The translations under genes were made by a program, and so were the position numbers. Below, one piece after another: positions 45,239 to 55,599 of a DNA stretch of 64,000 nucleotides. The stretch spans positions 2,480,001-2,544,000 of the forward strand of contig NZ_CP019511.1 of NCBI RefSeq assembly GCF_002002925.1, given 5' to 3'. The notes beneath the pieces are model-generated. The model searched no databases. It had not been told where the DNA came from and was given only the letters and a program-made list of their open reading frames with translations. Source of the stretch: Sphingomonas sp. LM7 (GTDB lineage: Bacteria; Pseudomonadota; Alphaproteobacteria; Sphingomonadales; Sphingomonadaceae). How positions within the stretch are numbered: position 1 is the stretch's first letter; every line of letters starts with the position of its first letter.

Positions 45239-48200
45239 GTGCCCACTTACACCGGCAATAATGGCAACAACACCATCAACGGCTCCAACGGCAATGACAC
45301 GATCTACGGCTTCGGAGGGAATGACGATCTCTTCGGCCGCGGCGGCAACGACACGATCTATGGCGGCACCGGCAACGACGATATCGAAGGCAATGACGGC
45401 AACGACACGCTGTACGGCGAGGACGGCAACGATGAACTGTCCGGCGGCAACGGCAACGACACGCTGAGCGGCGGATCGGGCAGCGACGAACTCTATGGCG
45501 ATGCCAACGACGACACCCTCACCGGCGGCTCGGGGAACGATCGGCTGTTCGGCGGCAGCGGCGTCGATACGCTGGACGGAGGAGTCGATGACGACGAGCT
45601 TTCGGGCGGCACCGGCAATGACGTGCTCAACGGCGGCGACGGCAACGACCAGCTTTCGGGCGACGAGGACGACGACACACTAAACGGCGGCAATGGCGGC
45701 GACATATTGTACGGGGGCACCGGCAACGACCACCTGGCCGGCGGCGCCGGAACCGACTATATCGATGGCGGCCTGGGCACCGATACCGCCGTGTATTCGG
45801 GCAATTTGTCCGAATACACGCTCTATCGCCTGGGCACGATCACCGGCGTGATCCATAACGGCTCCGGTGGGCCCGGCTCGGGCGCCGACGGTAGCGATTT
45901 GCTGCTCTCGGTCGAACGGCTGCAATTCGCCGACATCACGATCAATCTCGTCGGCAACAACGCGCCGATCGCGAACAACGATGCCGTCGCGCTCACCGAG
46001 GATGCCGGCAGCTACAACAGCGGCGCGGCAAGCGTGCTCACCAACGATTTCGACTTCGACGGCGATACGCTGACGGCGGCGCCCGGCGTGTTCAACGGCA
46101 CCTACGGTACCCTGACGCTCAACGCCAACGGCACCTATAACTATGTGCTCAACGGCACCGCGCAGACACTTGCCCAGGGCCAGATCGCGCAGGACAGCTT
46201 CACCTATACCGTGTCCGACGGCAGCGCCTCGGATACCGCCAGCCTCGTTTTCACGATCACCGGCCTGAACGACGCGCCCGTCGCCAATGCGAACAGCGCG
46301 GCGACCACCGAGAACGCGACGATCCTCGTCAATGTCCTCGCCAATGATACCGACGTCGATAATGGCGCGGTACTCACCGTCACCACCGCCTCGGCACCTT
46401 CGGGCCAGGGCAGCGCGGCGGTCGTCAGCAACCAGGTCCAGTTCAATCCCGGCGCGGACTTCAATCATCTGGCCGTCGGTGCCACCCAGGCAGTCACGGT
46501 CAGCTACACGATCCAGGACCAGTTCGGCGCAGCCAGCGCCTCGACCGTGACGATCACTGTCACAGGCACCAACGACGGCCCCGTCGCCAATCCCGACGCC
46601 GCCGCGACCACCGAGAACGCGACGATCCTCGTCAACGTCCTGACCAATGACACCGACGCCGACGACGGCGCCGTACTCACCGTCACCGGCGCGTCGGCAC
46701 CCTCGGGTCAGGGCACCGCATCGGTAGTTGGCAACCAGGTCCAATTCGCACCCGGCGGCGACTTCGATCATCTCGCAGTCGGCGCCACGCAGGTGGTTAC
46801 CGTCAGCTACGCGATCACCGACCAGTTCGGCGCCACCGCCGCATCGACGATCGCGATAACGGTCACCGGCACCAACGACGGCCCCGTCGCGACGCCCGAC
46901 ACCGCCGTCACCACCGAGAATGCAACGATCCTCGTCAACGTCCTCGCCAATGACAGCGATGCCGACGACGGCGCCGTCCTCACGGTCACCGGTGCGTCGG
47001 CACCCTCGGGTCAGGGCACCGCATCGGTGGTCGGCAATCAGGTTCAGTTCTCGCCCGGCGGCGACTTCGATCACCTCGCGGTCGGCGCCACGCAGGTGGT
47101 TACCGTCAGCTATGCGATCACCGACCAGTTCGGCGCCACCGCTGCTTCGACGATCGTGATCACGGTCACCGGCACCAATGACGGTCCGGTCGCCAATCCC
47201 GATGCCGCGACGACCGGCGAGAATGCCGGCGTCGCCTTTAACGTCCTCGCCAACGATACCGACGCCGATGACGGCGCCGTGCTCACCGTCACCGGCGCCT
47301 CGGCCCCGGCGGGTCAGGGCAGCGCATCGGTAGTCGCCAACCAGGTCCAGTTCGCGCCCGGCAGCGACTTCGATTATCTCGCGGTCGGCGAGAGCACCGT
47401 AGTCACCGTCAACTATGCGATCGCCGACCAGAACGGTGCCACCTCCGCCTCAACGATCGCAATCACCGTCACCGGCACCAACGACGCGCCGACGATCGAC
47501 GCAGGCGGCACCGACGCCACCGGCGCAGTTACCGAACTGCCCAATGGCGATCCCAACGAGAACGCCTTCACCCATCAGGACAGCGGCACGATCGCATTCG
47601 ACGATCTCGATCTCAGCGACACCCACAGCGCCAGCTTCGTGCCCCAGGGCCCGGGCTATCTCGGCACGTTCAGCCTGGATCCGGTCAATCAGGCCGGCGA
47701 CAATGTCGGCTGGGATTTCGCAGTCGACGACAGCGCGATCGACTTCCTCGAAGAAGGCGAGACGCTCACCCAGACCTACACCGTGACGATCGACGACGGG
47801 CATGGCGGCACCACGACGCAGGACGTCACCGTCACCATCACCGGCGAGGCCGACAATTTGCCGCCCGACGCGGTCGACGATGCCTATGCGGTGACCGGCA
47901 ACGTCACCCTCACCGTCGATGCGAACGACGGCGTGCTCGCCAACGACACCGATGATGGCGGAGTCGGCACCGGCCCCGGCCAGGCCTCGGTCACCGGTTT
48001 CGACGCGACTTCGGCGAATGGCGGCACGGTCACGGTCAATCCCGACGGCTCGTTCAGCTATGCGCCGCCTGCCGGCTTCAGCGGCAGCGACAGCTTCACC
48101 TACACGGTCACCGATGCCGACGGTGAGACCGATACCGCGACGGTGACCGTCACGGTCGGTGCGCCGGTCTGGTTCATCGACAATGCCGCAGTCGGCAGCG

Positions 48201-50611
48201 CCGATCTCGGCACTCAGGCCGATCCGTTCACTTCGCTCGCGTCGTTCAACGCCGCACAGGGCACGCCTGAGGGCCCCGGCGCCGGCGACACCGTCTATCT
48301 GCGCGAGGGCACCGGCACCTATGCCGAGGCCGATGGCATCAACCTGCTCGACGGCCAGACGCTGGTCGGTGGCGGGCAGGACTTGGTGATCGGCGCAGAG
48401 ACGATCGAGCAGGGCACCGGCCGGCCGACCATCGTCACCACCGGCGGCACCAACAACGGCATCGATCTCGCGCAGAACAACAATATCTCCGGGCTCGACA
48501 TCGGCGACACCACCGGCGCGGGCCTTTCCGACAGCGGCGGCAGCGTCGGCAGCCTGAGCGTCAGCGACGTCGGCAAGTCGGGCATCGGCCAGATCATCGA
48601 CGTGGATCAGGGCGGCACGCTCGACGTCACGCTCAACAGCGCGTCTACGCTCGGCTCAACCGGCGGTGCGATCGACCTGGCGGGCGTTGGCGGCAGCTTC
48701 ACCGTCACCGGTGCGACGTCGATCACCGGCGCACACGGCGGCGGGGGCATCGACATCACCGGCGCCTCGGTCACGGCGACCTTCGCCGGCGGGGGCACGG
48801 TCTCGACGGCGACCACCACTGCAGTCAATTTCGTCGGCAACACCGGCGCGCTCGCGCTGGGCGGCGGATTCGACATCACCACCACCACCGGTGCCGGCCT
48901 GAACGCCAGCGGCGGCGGCACCGTCACCGCTACCGGCACCGGCAACAGCGTCACCGCCGCGGGCGGAGTCGCGGTCTCGGTCGTAGGCACGGCGATCGGC
49001 GCCGCCGACCTGACGTTCGAGAGCATCTCGGCGAATGGCGGCAGTTACGGTATTCGCCTGAACGGCACCGGATCGGACGGCGGGTTGCACATCACCGGCA
49101 TCGGCACGACCGACGGATCGGGCGGCACGATCCAGAATATCGGCATTCGCGGCATCGAGGCGATCGGCACTGCCGAACTTGTCATCGACAACGTCACGCT
49201 GACCAATGCCAACACGATCGACGGCAGTTCGTCCGATCTCGACATCAGCAATTCGAACGCGGCGATCTATCTGAGCGGCGTCGATGGCGTCTCGCTTGGC
49301 AATGTCCAGATCGGCGGCACTGCCGACACCGGCATCGTCGGGATCAACGTCGCCGATTTCACGATGGACGCGAGCTCGATCACCCAGGCCGGCAATGGCG
49401 CCAACGAAAGCGGGATCGAGTTCGTCAACCTCTCGGGCGATTCCACGATCTCGAACACCGAAATCGCCTTTGCCGAGACCAACGGGCTCGACATCGTCAA
49501 CACCGATGTCGATTTGAACCTCGTTCTCGACAATGTCGTCTTCCGTGACAGCCAGACGACCGGCTCGGGCGGCCCGGTCAACCCCAATGGCGATGGCGGC
49601 TTCCAGTTCCGCAGCTTCAGCACCGCTGCGGGCGCACCGACTACCAATATCGACATCGTCGACAGCGATTTCGTCCGGCTGCGGACCCAGGCGATCCAGG
49701 TCATCGGCAACGACGACAGCGTGGTCACCGTCGATATCGTCGATAACCAGATCGACAGCGAAGCCGATATCGGCAGCGGCATCGATCTCAACGCCAACGG
49801 CACGTCGCAATTCGCCTTCAACGTCACCGGCAACACTGTCCAGAGCCGCGGCGGCAACACGATCAACGTCACGGCCTTCGGCGGTGCCGATCTCGAGGGG
49901 CGGATCAACGACAATGCGATTACCGCAAACGGCACCGGTTCGGGCATTCGCATCCTCGCACAGGAAACCGGCACCACTGCGATCGTCGAGGCACGCGACA
50001 ACGATGTCACGATGGGCGTGGGCAATGGCAGCTCGGCGGTCGACGCGCTCGCGCGGATCGGCAATGCCCGGCTCGACCTGACGCTCGACAACAACACGCT
50101 CGATTCGAACCCGAGCGCGCTTGCCGACATCAACATCACCTCGGGCTCGTCGGCTTCGGGCGAGACCAGCCAGCTCTACGTCAACATCATCAACAACGAC
50201 GTCCTCGCCGGCGGCCCGACCAATCTGCTACGGCTGCGCACCGCGGATCTGGACGGGACGTCCGATCCGCGGATCTTCCTTCAGGGCTTTGTCGAGGGCG
50301 GACCCGGTCTCGACGACGACGCGGTGGCGACGTGGAACGCCAACGGCAACACCCCTGTGGCGACCACGGCGAACATCGTCGTCACCCAGACCGGCGGGGC
50401 GACCGCGCCGAGCGCCGGCACTGCGCTGGTGCCCGACAACCCGACATCGATGATGCTGTTCGCAGTGGAGGAATTGTCGTTCCTCGCGTTCGATCGGAGC
50501 GCGCCCGAATTCGCCGCCGACACGTTCGCAGTCGAGGCCGCGGCGCCATTCGAATGGACCGATATCGGCCATCACTCCGAGCCGCTCTATTACACCGGCC
50601 TGACGCTATAG
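45239..50611 (+). CDS. Giant RTX/VCBS/beta-helix repeat protein (probable adhesin or secreted protein)
   Basis: 1790 residues from a GTG start with AGGAGA upstream. Domains: about 18 RTX nonapeptides (residues ~20-185; GGNDTIYGG, DGNDTLYGE and similar) that bind calcium; cadherin/VCBS-like repeats (~240-890), including four nearly identical 101-residue units with ENATILVNVL and TVTGTNDGPVANPD; a DUDE-type segment VDDAYAVTG; and a right-handed beta-helix region (~980-1700; VYLREGTGTY, LDGQTLVGGG, then Asn/Gly-rich rungs). No signal peptide or outer-membrane barrel is visible, so type I secretion is likely, yet the RTX block is at the N terminus rather than next to a C-terminal secretion signal. 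No T1SS genes are adjacent. It probably promotes adhesion or surface polysaccharide binding. Confidence 0.88.
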   Translation: MPTYTGNNGNNTINGSNGNDTIYGFGGNDDLFGRGGNDTIYGGTGNDDIEGNDGNDTLYGEDGNDELSGGNGNDTLSGGSGSDELYGDANDDTLTGGSGNDRLFGGSGVDTLDGGVDDDELSGGTGNDVLNGGDGNDQLSGDEDDDTLNGGNGGDILYGGTGNDHLAGGAGTDYIDGGLGTDTAVYSGNLSEYTLYRLGTITGVIHNGSGGPGSGADGSDLLLSVERLQFADITINLVGNNAPIANNDAVALTEDAGSYNSGAASVLTNDFDFDGDTLTAAPGVFNGTYGTLTLNANGTYNYVLNGTAQTLAQGQIAQDSFTYTVSDGSASDTASLVFTITGLNDAPVANANSAATTENATILVNVLANDTDVDNGAVLTVTTASAPSGQGSAAVVSNQVQFNPGADFNHLAVGATQAVTVSYTIQDQFGAASASTVTITVTGTNDGPVANPDAAATTENATILVNVLTNDTDADDGAVLTVTGASAPSGQGTASVVGNQVQFAPGGDFDHLAVGATQVVTVSYAITDQFGATAASTIAITVTGTNDGPVATPDTAVTTENATILVNVLANDSDADDGAVLTVTGASAPSGQGTASVVGNQVQFSPGGDFDHLAVGATQVVTVSYAITDQFGATAASTIVITVTGTNDGPVANPDAATTGENAGVAFNVLANDTDADDGAVLTVTGASAPAGQGSASVVANQVQFAPGSDFDYLAVGESTVVTVNYAIADQNGATSASTIAITVTGTNDAPTIDAGGTDATGAVTELPNGDPNENAFTHQDSGTIAFDDLDLSDTHSASFVPQGPGYLGTFSLDPVNQAGDNVGWDFAVDDSAIDFLEEGETLTQTYTVTIDDGHGGTTTQDVTVTITGEADNLPPDAVDDAYAVTGNVTLTVDANDGVLANDTDDGGVGTGPGQASVTGFDATSANGGTVTVNPDGSFSYAPPAGFSGSDSFTYTVTDADGETDTATVTVTVGAPVWFIDNAAVGSADLGTQADPFTSLASFNAAQGTPEGPGAGDTVYLREGTGTYAEADGINLLDGQTLVGGGQDLVIGAETIEQGTGRPTIVTTGGTNNGIDLAQNNNISGLDIGDTTGAGLSDSGGSVGSLSVSDVGKSGIGQIIDVDQGGTLDVTLNSASTLGSTGGAIDLAGVGGSFTVTGATSITGAHGGGGIDITGASVTATFAGGGTVSTATTTAVNFVGNTGALALGGGFDITTTTGAGLNASGGGTVTATGTGNSVTAAGGVAVSVVGTAIGAADLTFESISANGGSYGIRLNGTGSDGGLHITGIGTTDGSGGTIQNIGIRGIEAIGTAELVIDNVTLTNANTIDGSSSDLDISNSNAAIYLSGVDGVSLGNVQIGGTADTGIVGINVADFTMDASSITQAGNGANESGIEFVNLSGDSTISNTEIAFAETNGLDIVNTDVDLNLVLDNVVFRDSQTTGSGGPVNPNGDGGFQFRSFSTAAGAPTTNIDIVDSDFVRLRTQAIQVIGNDDSVVTVDIVDNQIDSEADIGSGIDLNANGTSQFAFNVTGNTVQSRGGNTINVTAFGGADLEGRINDNAITANGTGSGIRILAQETGTTAIVEARDNDVTMGVGNGSSAVDALARIGNARLDLTLDNNTLDSNPSALADINITSGSSASGETSQLYVNIINNDVLAGGPTNLLRLRTADLDGTSDPRIFLQGFVEGGPGLDDDAVATWNANGNTPVATTANIVVTQTGGATAPSAGTALVPDNPTSMMLFAVEELSFLAFDRSAPEFAADTFAVEAAAPFEWTDIGHHSEPLYYTGLTL
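46270..47481 (+). repeat. Four tandem 303-bp repeats within the VCBS-like region
   Basis: The codons for the ENATI/ENAGV motif recur at about 46313, 46616, 46919 and 47222, exactly 303 bases apart. Copies two and three are close to identical at the DNA level; copies one and four differ more. Such repeats recombine easily, so length variation between strains, and mis-assembly from short reads, are both plausible. Confidence 0.85.
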
Positions 50612-50620
50612 GACTGTGAT

Positions 50621-50651
50621 GAGGGGTCGCCCTATCGACGGGCAGCCCCTC
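50621..50651. terminator. Hairpin between convergent RTX gene and hutC
   Basis: GAGGGG and GCCC pair with GGGC and CCCCTC, with a 2-base mismatch, around TATCGAC. It lies 10 bases after the RTX stop and 32 before the hutC stop, and is followed by ACTCCACCAATAAAAATC. Likely a two-way terminator. Confidence 0.65.
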
Positions 50652-50682
50652 ACTCCACCAATAAAAATCAGGCAGCGGGCGC

Positions 50683-51399
50683 CTATCCCCCGAACCGCTG
50701 CGCTGCGAAATGCGCTGTCAGGTCGAACCGCTCCCCATCGAACACGGTGCGGACATAGGTTATCGGTTCCTTGTCGCGCCACGTCCAGCGTTCGAGGACG
50801 AGGCAGGGCTCGTCACCGGCCAGGCCGAGCAGCGCCGCGGCATCGCCGGGCACCGAGGCGGTGATGCGGTGCTCGGCCTCGGTCCAGGGCACATGCGCGA
50901 GCAGCCAGCTGCCCGGCGGTGTCTCGGCGAAGTCGACTTCGCGCGCCTCGGGCACTGCGGCGAGATTGATCAGCCGCGCCTCGACGGCATAGGGCCGCGC
51001 GTCCGCAAGGTGGACGCACCGCAGCGCCAGCAGTTCGCCCTGCGACGGCAGCCGCAGCATCGCGCTGTCCTCGTCCGCGGCGTCGCGCACGCTGCGCGCC
51101 GCCAGCCGCAGGCCATAGATGTGCCCACGCTTCTCGATCTCCTCGCGGATGTCGGGGATCTGCAGCGCCGCCATATGGATCCGCGGCTGCGTCACGAACG
51201 AGCCGCGCCGCCGCTGGCGCGAGATCAGCCCGGCACTCGCCAGCGCCGAAATCGCCTTGTTTACCGTCATCCGCGAACAGTCGTATTCGGCCATTAGTTC
51301 ATGCTCGAACGGGATGCGATCACCGGGGCGTAATTCGCCCGACATGATCCGCCCCTCGATCGCGTTGCGGATGACCTGATACAGTGGCCGCGCCGTCAT
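50683..51399 (-). CDS. hutC: HutC, GntR-family repressor of histidine utilisation
   Basis: 238 residues. The GntR winged helix is at the N terminus (PLYQVIRNAIEGRIMSGEL, FEHELMAEYDCSRMTVNKAI, RQRRRGSFV). The UTRA ligand domain follows from about residue 95 (LRCVHLADARPYAVEARLIN; GDEPCLVLERWTWRDKEPIT). HutC normally binds urocanate, which releases it from the hut operators. The ATG overlaps the hutF stop (ATGA), so repressor and deiminase share a transcript reading away from hutI-hutH-hutG-hutU. Confidence 0.93.
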   Translation of the reverse strand: MTARPLYQVIRNAIEGRIMSGELRPGDRIPFEHELMAEYDCSRMTVNKAISALASAGLISRQRRRGSFVTQPRIHMAALQIPDIREEIEKRGHIYGLRLAARSVRDAADEDSAMLRLPSQGELLALRCVHLADARPYAVEARLINLAAVPEAREVDFAETPPGSWLLAHVPWTEAEHRITASVPGDAAALLGLAGDEPCLVLERWTWRDKEPITYVRTVFDGERFDLTAHFAAQRFGG

Positions 51400-52763
51400 C
51401 GCGCGTCGATCCGCAGCCGGGCGAGCGCCGCCGAATAGCGCCGCACCACCGCCTCGCGCGCGACATGCCGTCCGCCGCGCACCCATTGCCGTCCGCCGCG
51501 CCACACGCCGTCGATCATGCCCCGGCTGTCGGCGAATACCAGCGCGTCGAGCAACGCGTCGCCGCTCCGCCCGGCCAAGGTCGGATGCGCGCAGTCGAGC
51601 GTCAGGAAGTCGGCCCGCGCGCCCGGCGCCAGGCCATATTCCACCATTCCCAATGCCTGCGCCCCGCCGCGCCCCGCGACATCGAACAACGTCCGCCCGG
51701 TCGAAGGCGTCTCGGCGCTCGACAGCAGATTGCGCCCCTGCCGCGCCAGTCGCTGCGAATATTCGAGGCTGCGCAGCTCCTGCGCCAGATCGATCAACAC
51801 GTTCGAATCCGATCCCACGCCGAAGCGTCCGCCCGCGGCGAGAAAATCCGCCGCAGGGAAGATGCCGTCTCCCAGATTGGCTTCGGTGATCGGGCAGAGC
51901 CCCGCTACTGCCCCGCTCCGCGCAATACCCGCCAGTTCCGCCGCAGTAACGTGAGTCGCATGGACAAGGCACCACCGCGCGTCGACCGGCGCATTACCGA
52001 GCAGCCATTCGACCGGACGCTGCCCGGTATGGTGCAGGCAATCCTCGACTTCCCCCATCTGCTCGGCGACATGGATATGGATCGGCGCGTCGCCGGCGAT
52101 TTCGACCACCGCGGCAAGCCCCTCGGGCGGCACCGCACGCAGGCTGTGCGGCGCCACTCCGACCCGCCCCCCGTCCAGCCCCGTCACAGCGCGCCGTGAC
52201 GCCTCGATCAGCCGGGCATACCCCTCCGGATCATGGACGAAGCGCCGCTGCCCCGGTCCCGGCGCGCCGCCGCCGAACCCCGAGGCCATGTACAGCACCG
52301 GCAGCAGGGTCAGCCCGATCCCGGTCTCGGCCGCTGCGGCAGCGAGCCGTCCGCCCATCTCCGCCGGATCGGCAAAGGCGGCGCCATCCACATCGTGATG
52401 GACATAGTGGAACTCGCCGACCTGCACGAAGCCACTTTCGAGCATCTCGACGAAAGCCAGCGCCGCGATCGCCTCCATCTCCTCGGGCCCGACCGCATTG
52501 GCGAAGCGGTACATCACGTCGCGCCATGTCCAGAAGCTGTCGGCATCGGGTCCGCGCCGCTCGGCCATCCCCGCCATGCCGCGCTGGAAGGCGTGACTGT
52601 GGAGATTGGCAATACCCGGCAGCGCCACGCCGTGCCGCGCGTCTCCGGGCTCCGCCGCGACATCGGTCGCGAGTGTCGCGATGCGGCCGCCCTCCTCCGT
52701 CATTCGGACGCGTTCGGCCCATCCGTCCGCGAGCAGCGCCGCTTCGAACCACCAGGATTGCAT
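51396..52763 (-). CDS. hutF: Formimidoylglutamate deiminase HutF
   Basis: 455 residues in the amidohydrolase superfamily. Zinc ligands: LPGIANLHSHAFQR (about residues 48-61), HIHVAEQ with the metal His (about 227-233), VHATHVTA, and GVGSDSNV (catalytic Asp). It turns N-formimidoyl-L-glutamate into N-formyl-L-glutamate plus ammonia, step 4 of the five-step hut pathway, and feeds HutG. ATG 52763 has GGAG upstream; an earlier in-frame start at 52817 would read across the operator. It is divergent from hutI. Confidence 0.94.
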   Translation of the reverse strand: MQSWWFEAALLADGWAERVRMTEEGGRIATLATDVAAEPGDARHGVALPGIANLHSHAFQRGMAGMAERRGPDADSFWTWRDVMYRFANAVGPEEMEAIAALAFVEMLESGFVQVGEFHYVHHDVDGAAFADPAEMGGRLAAAAAETGIGLTLLPVLYMASGFGGGAPGPGQRRFVHDPEGYARLIEASRRAVTGLDGGRVGVAPHSLRAVPPEGLAAVVEIAGDAPIHIHVAEQMGEVEDCLHHTGQRPVEWLLGNAPVDARWCLVHATHVTAAELAGIARSGAVAGLCPITEANLGDGIFPAADFLAAGGRFGVGSDSNVLIDLAQELRSLEYSQRLARQGRNLLSSAETPSTGRTLFDVAGRGGAQALGMVEYGLAPGARADFLTLDCAHPTLAGRSGDALLDALVFADSRGMIDGVWRGGRQWVRGGRHVAREAVVRRYSAALARLRIDAR

Positions 52764-52791
52764 CGCCGCCTCTCCGCATCGTGTCGCCGAT

Positions 52792-52807
52792 AAATGTATA
52801 GACATTT
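52792..52807. promoter_or_regulatory. Palindromic candidate HutC operator
   Basis: AAATGTATAGACATTT is a 6-4-6 inverted repeat centred between the hutF and hutI starts, in the 95-base divergent gap. The core TGTA-TA-GACA resembles the GntR/HutC pattern of TGT...ACA half sites. A second small dyad, ATCTTGGAAGAT, is at 52816-52827. One site could control both directions. Confidence 0.65.
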
Positions 52808-52858
52808 CATCTGCCATCTTGGAAGATAGATTTCCAATCCCGTCCAGGAGGTCAGCAC

Positions 52859-54061
52859 GTGCGCGTCGAGCAGATCTGGAGCAATGCCAGACTGGCTACG
52901 CTGCGCAGTGACCTTCCCGGCATCGGCGTGGTTGAGGACGGCCTGATCGCAGCAAGCGGTGCCGACATCGTCTATGCCGGCCCGCGCAGCGACGCCCCGG
53001 CGTTCGAACCCGGGATCGCGCATGATTGCGCGGGCCGCTGGATCACCCCCGGGCTGATCGATTGCCACACCCACCTCGTCCATGCCGGCAATCGCGCCCG
53101 CGAATTCGAACTGCGCCTCGAAGGCGCTAGCTATGAAGAAATCGCCCGCGCCGGCGGCGGCATCGTCTCGACGATGCAGGCCACTCGCGCCGCCAGCCGC
53201 GACGAATTGGTCGCCCAGGCCCTGCCCCGCCTCGACGCGATGCTCGCCGAGGGCGTCACCACGATCGAAATCAAGTCGGGATACGGCCTGTCGCTGGCCC
53301 ACGAGACCAAAATGCTCGAAGCCGCCCGGGCGCTTGGCAAGGCGCGCGGGGTCAGCGTTGCAACCACCTTCCTCGGCGCCCACGCGCTGCCCCCCGAATT
53401 CGCCGGCGATCCCGACGGCTATGTCGATGCAGTGTGCGACGGCATGATCCCCGCCATCGCCGGACTCGCCGACGCACTCGATGCGTTTTGCGAAGGCATC
53501 GGCTTCACCCCCGCGCAAGTCCGCCGCGTCTTTGAAGCCGCCGCCGCGCACGGCCTGCCGGTCAAGCTCCACGCCGAGCAGCTCTCCAACCTGAACGGTG
53601 CCGCGCTCGCCGCCGAGTTCGGCGCGCTCTCCGCCGATCATCTCGAACATCTCGACCAGTCCGGCATCGACGCCATGGCCCGCGCCGGCACCGTCGCGGT
53701 GCTCCTCCCGGGCGCCTTCTATTTCACCCGCGAGACTCGCCTGCCGCCGATCGAAGCATTGCGCCGCGCCGGCGTGCCGATCGCGGTGGCGACCGACTGC
53801 AATCCGGGCACCTCGCCGCTCACGTCGCCGCTGCTCGCGATGAACATGGCCGCCACGCTCTTCCGCCTCACCGTCAACGAATGCATCGCGGGCATGACTC
53901 GCGAGGCGGCACGCGCGCTCGGCCGGCTCGGTCGCGTCGGCACACTCGAGCCCGGCAAGCGCTGCGACTTGGCGATCTGGGAAATCGAGGCCCCCGCCGA
54001 GCTAGTCTACCGCATCGGGTTCAACGCGCTTCATGCCCGTATCTGGAAAGGCCAGCCATGA
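52859..54061 (+). CDS. hutI: Imidazolonepropionase HutI
   Basis: 400 residues from a GTG with AGGAGGT upstream. Amidohydrolase metal site [12 protein letters not shown] (about 64-75), a mid-chain His in [21 protein letters not shown], and the Asp in [11 protein letters not shown]. It opens the imidazolone ring of 4-imidazolone-5-propanoate to N-formimidoyl-glutamate (step 3). Its stop overlaps hutH by four bases. Confidence 0.95.
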   Translation: MRVEQIWSNARLATLRSDLPGIGVVEDGLIAASGADIVYAGPRSDAPAFEPGIAHDCAGRWITPGLIDCHTHLVHAGNRAREFELRLEGASYEEIARAGGGIVSTMQATRAASRDELVAQALPRLDAMLAEGVTTIEIKSGYGLSLAHETKMLEAARALGKARGVSVATTFLGAHALPPEFAGDPDGYVDAVCDGMIPAIAGLADALDAFCEGIGFTPAQVRRVFEAAAAHGLPVKLHAEQLSNLNGAALAAEFGALSADHLEHLDQSGIDAMARAGTVAVLLPGAFYFTRETRLPPIEALRRAGVPIAVATDCNPGTSPLTSPLLAMNMAATLFRLTVNECIAGMTREAARALGRLGRVGTLEPGKRCDLAIWEIEAPAELVYRIGFNALHARIWKGQP

Positions 54062-55599
54062 CCGTCACGCTCGACGCCGGCGCAGTCCCGCTCGGCACCT
54101 GGCGGGCGATCTATCGCGGCGCCGACGTCCGCCTCGACTCCGCCTGCAGACCGGCAGTCCAGCGCGCCGCCGACACGATCGCGCGGATCGCCGCGGGCGA
54201 CCATGCGGTGTACGGCGTCAATACCGGCTTCGGGCTGCTGGCCAGCATCCGCATCGCACCCGCCGATCTCGACACGCTCCAGCGCAACCTCGTCCTGTCG
54301 CACGCCGCCGGCGTCGGTGACGCGATGCCCCGCCCCGTCCTCCGCCTGATGATGGCGTTGAAGCTGGCCAGCCTCGCCCGCGGTGCCTCGGGCGTCCGAC
54401 CCGAAACGATCGACTTGCTCGAAGCGATGCTCGCTCGCGACTTGCTCCCCGTCGTCCCTGCGCAAGGCTCGGTCGGCGCCTCGGGCGACCTCGCACCCCT
54501 CGCGCACATGACCGCCACGATGATCGGCACCGGCGAGATAGACACCCCCACCGGCCGTCTCCCCGCCGAACAGGCATTGCGAGAAGCCGGCCTGACCCCG
54601 CTCACGCTCGGTCCCAAGGAAGGGCTTGCGCTGCTCAACGGCACGCAATTCTCCTGCGCCTACGCGCTAGCCGGCCTGTTCGAGGCCGAGGCACTGTTCG
54701 CCGCTGCGCTTGCCGCCGGCGCGCTCTCGACTGAAGCGGCCAAGGGCTCCGACACCCCCTTCGACCCGCGCATCCACGAACTGCGCGGCCATCGCGGCCA
54801 GATCGAAGTCGCCGCGATGCTCCGCGCAATGATGGAGGGCTCGCCGCTCCGCGCATCGCACCGCGACGACGATAAGCGCGTGCAGGATCCATATTGCCTG
54901 CGCTGCCAGCCCCAGGTGATGGGCGCCGTGCTTGATCTGCTCCGCCAGGCCGCAACAACGCTCGGCATCGAAGCCAACAGCGTTTCGGACAATCCGTTGG
55001 TGTTCGCCGACACCGACGAAGTGCTCTCCGGCGGCAATTTCCACGCCGAGCCCGTCGCCTTCGCCGCCGACATGATCGCGATGGCGCTATGCGAGATCGG
55101 TTCGCTCTCCGAGCGCAGGCTGGCGATGCTGGTCGATCCCGCGCTGTCCGGCCTGCCGGCCTTCCTCACGCCGCGCCCCGGACTCAATTCGGGCTTCATG
55201 ATCCCCCAGGTCACCGCGGCCGCCCTCGTCTCCGAAAACAAGCAACGCGCCTATCCGGCCAGCGTCGATTCGATCCCTACTTCGGCCAATCAGGAAGACC
55301 ATGTCTCGATGGCAGCGCACGGCGCCCGCCGGTTGATGGCGATGGCCGACAATGTCGGGCACGTCATCGCGATCGAACTGCTCGCCGCCGCGCAGGGCTA
55401 TGACTTCCACGCTCCCGTGAAGAGCAGCGACGCGATCGACGCCCTGCACCGCGAAGTCCGCGCCGCAGTCCCGCATCTGGAGGAGGATCGCTACTTCCAT
55501 CCCGACATCGCCGCCGCCGCGCAGATCGTCCGCGCCGGCCGCCTGCGCGACATCGCCCGAGCGCATGCCATCCCGGTCCCGTCGGTGGCGCATGACTGA
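54058..55599 (+). CDS. hutH: Histidine ammonia-lyase HutH
   Basis: 513 residues. The MIO cofactor triad Ala-Ser-Gly is residues 141-143 in [39 protein letters not shown] and DNPLVF are further signatures, and the Tyr of VNTGFG-preceding region is conserved ([10 protein letters not shown]). It removes ammonia from L-histidine to give urocanate, step 1. The start is set by the ATGA overlap with hutI; upstream in-frame sequence lies inside hutI. It overlaps hutG by eight bases. Confidence 0.96.
   Translation: MTVTLDAGAVPLGTWRAIYRGADVRLDSACRPAVQRAADTIARIAAGDHAVYGVNTGFGLLASIRIAPADLDTLQRNLVLSHAAGVGDAMPRPVLRLMMALKLASLARGASGVRPETIDLLEAMLARDLLPVVPAQGSVGASGDLAPLAHMTATMIGTGEIDTPTGRLPAEQALREAGLTPLTLGPKEGLALLNGTQFSCAYALAGLFEAEALFAAALAAGALSTEAAKGSDTPFDPRIHELRGHRGQIEVAAMLRAMMEGSPLRASHRDDDKRVQDPYCLRCQPQVMGAVLDLLRQAATTLGIEANSVSDNPLVFADTDEVLSGGNFHAEPVAFAADMIAMALCEIGSLSERRLAMLVDPALSGLPAFLTPRPGLNSGFMIPQVTAAALVSENKQRAYPASVDSIPTSANQEDHVSMAAHGARRLMAMADNVGHVIAIELLAAAQGYDFHAPVKSSDAIDALHREVRAAVPHLEEDRYFHPDIAAAAQIVRAGRLRDIARAHAIPVPSVAHD

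Noticed and set aside
45680..47074. Minus-strand open frame of 464 codons inside the RTX/VCBS gene
   Set aside because: It arises from the repeated codon pattern of the plus-strand gene and has no motif of its own.
45250..47481. Regular repeats that could suggest a CRISPR array
   Set aside because: The repeats are in-frame protein repeats (27-base RTX units and 303-base VCBS units) with no unique spacers and no cas genes.
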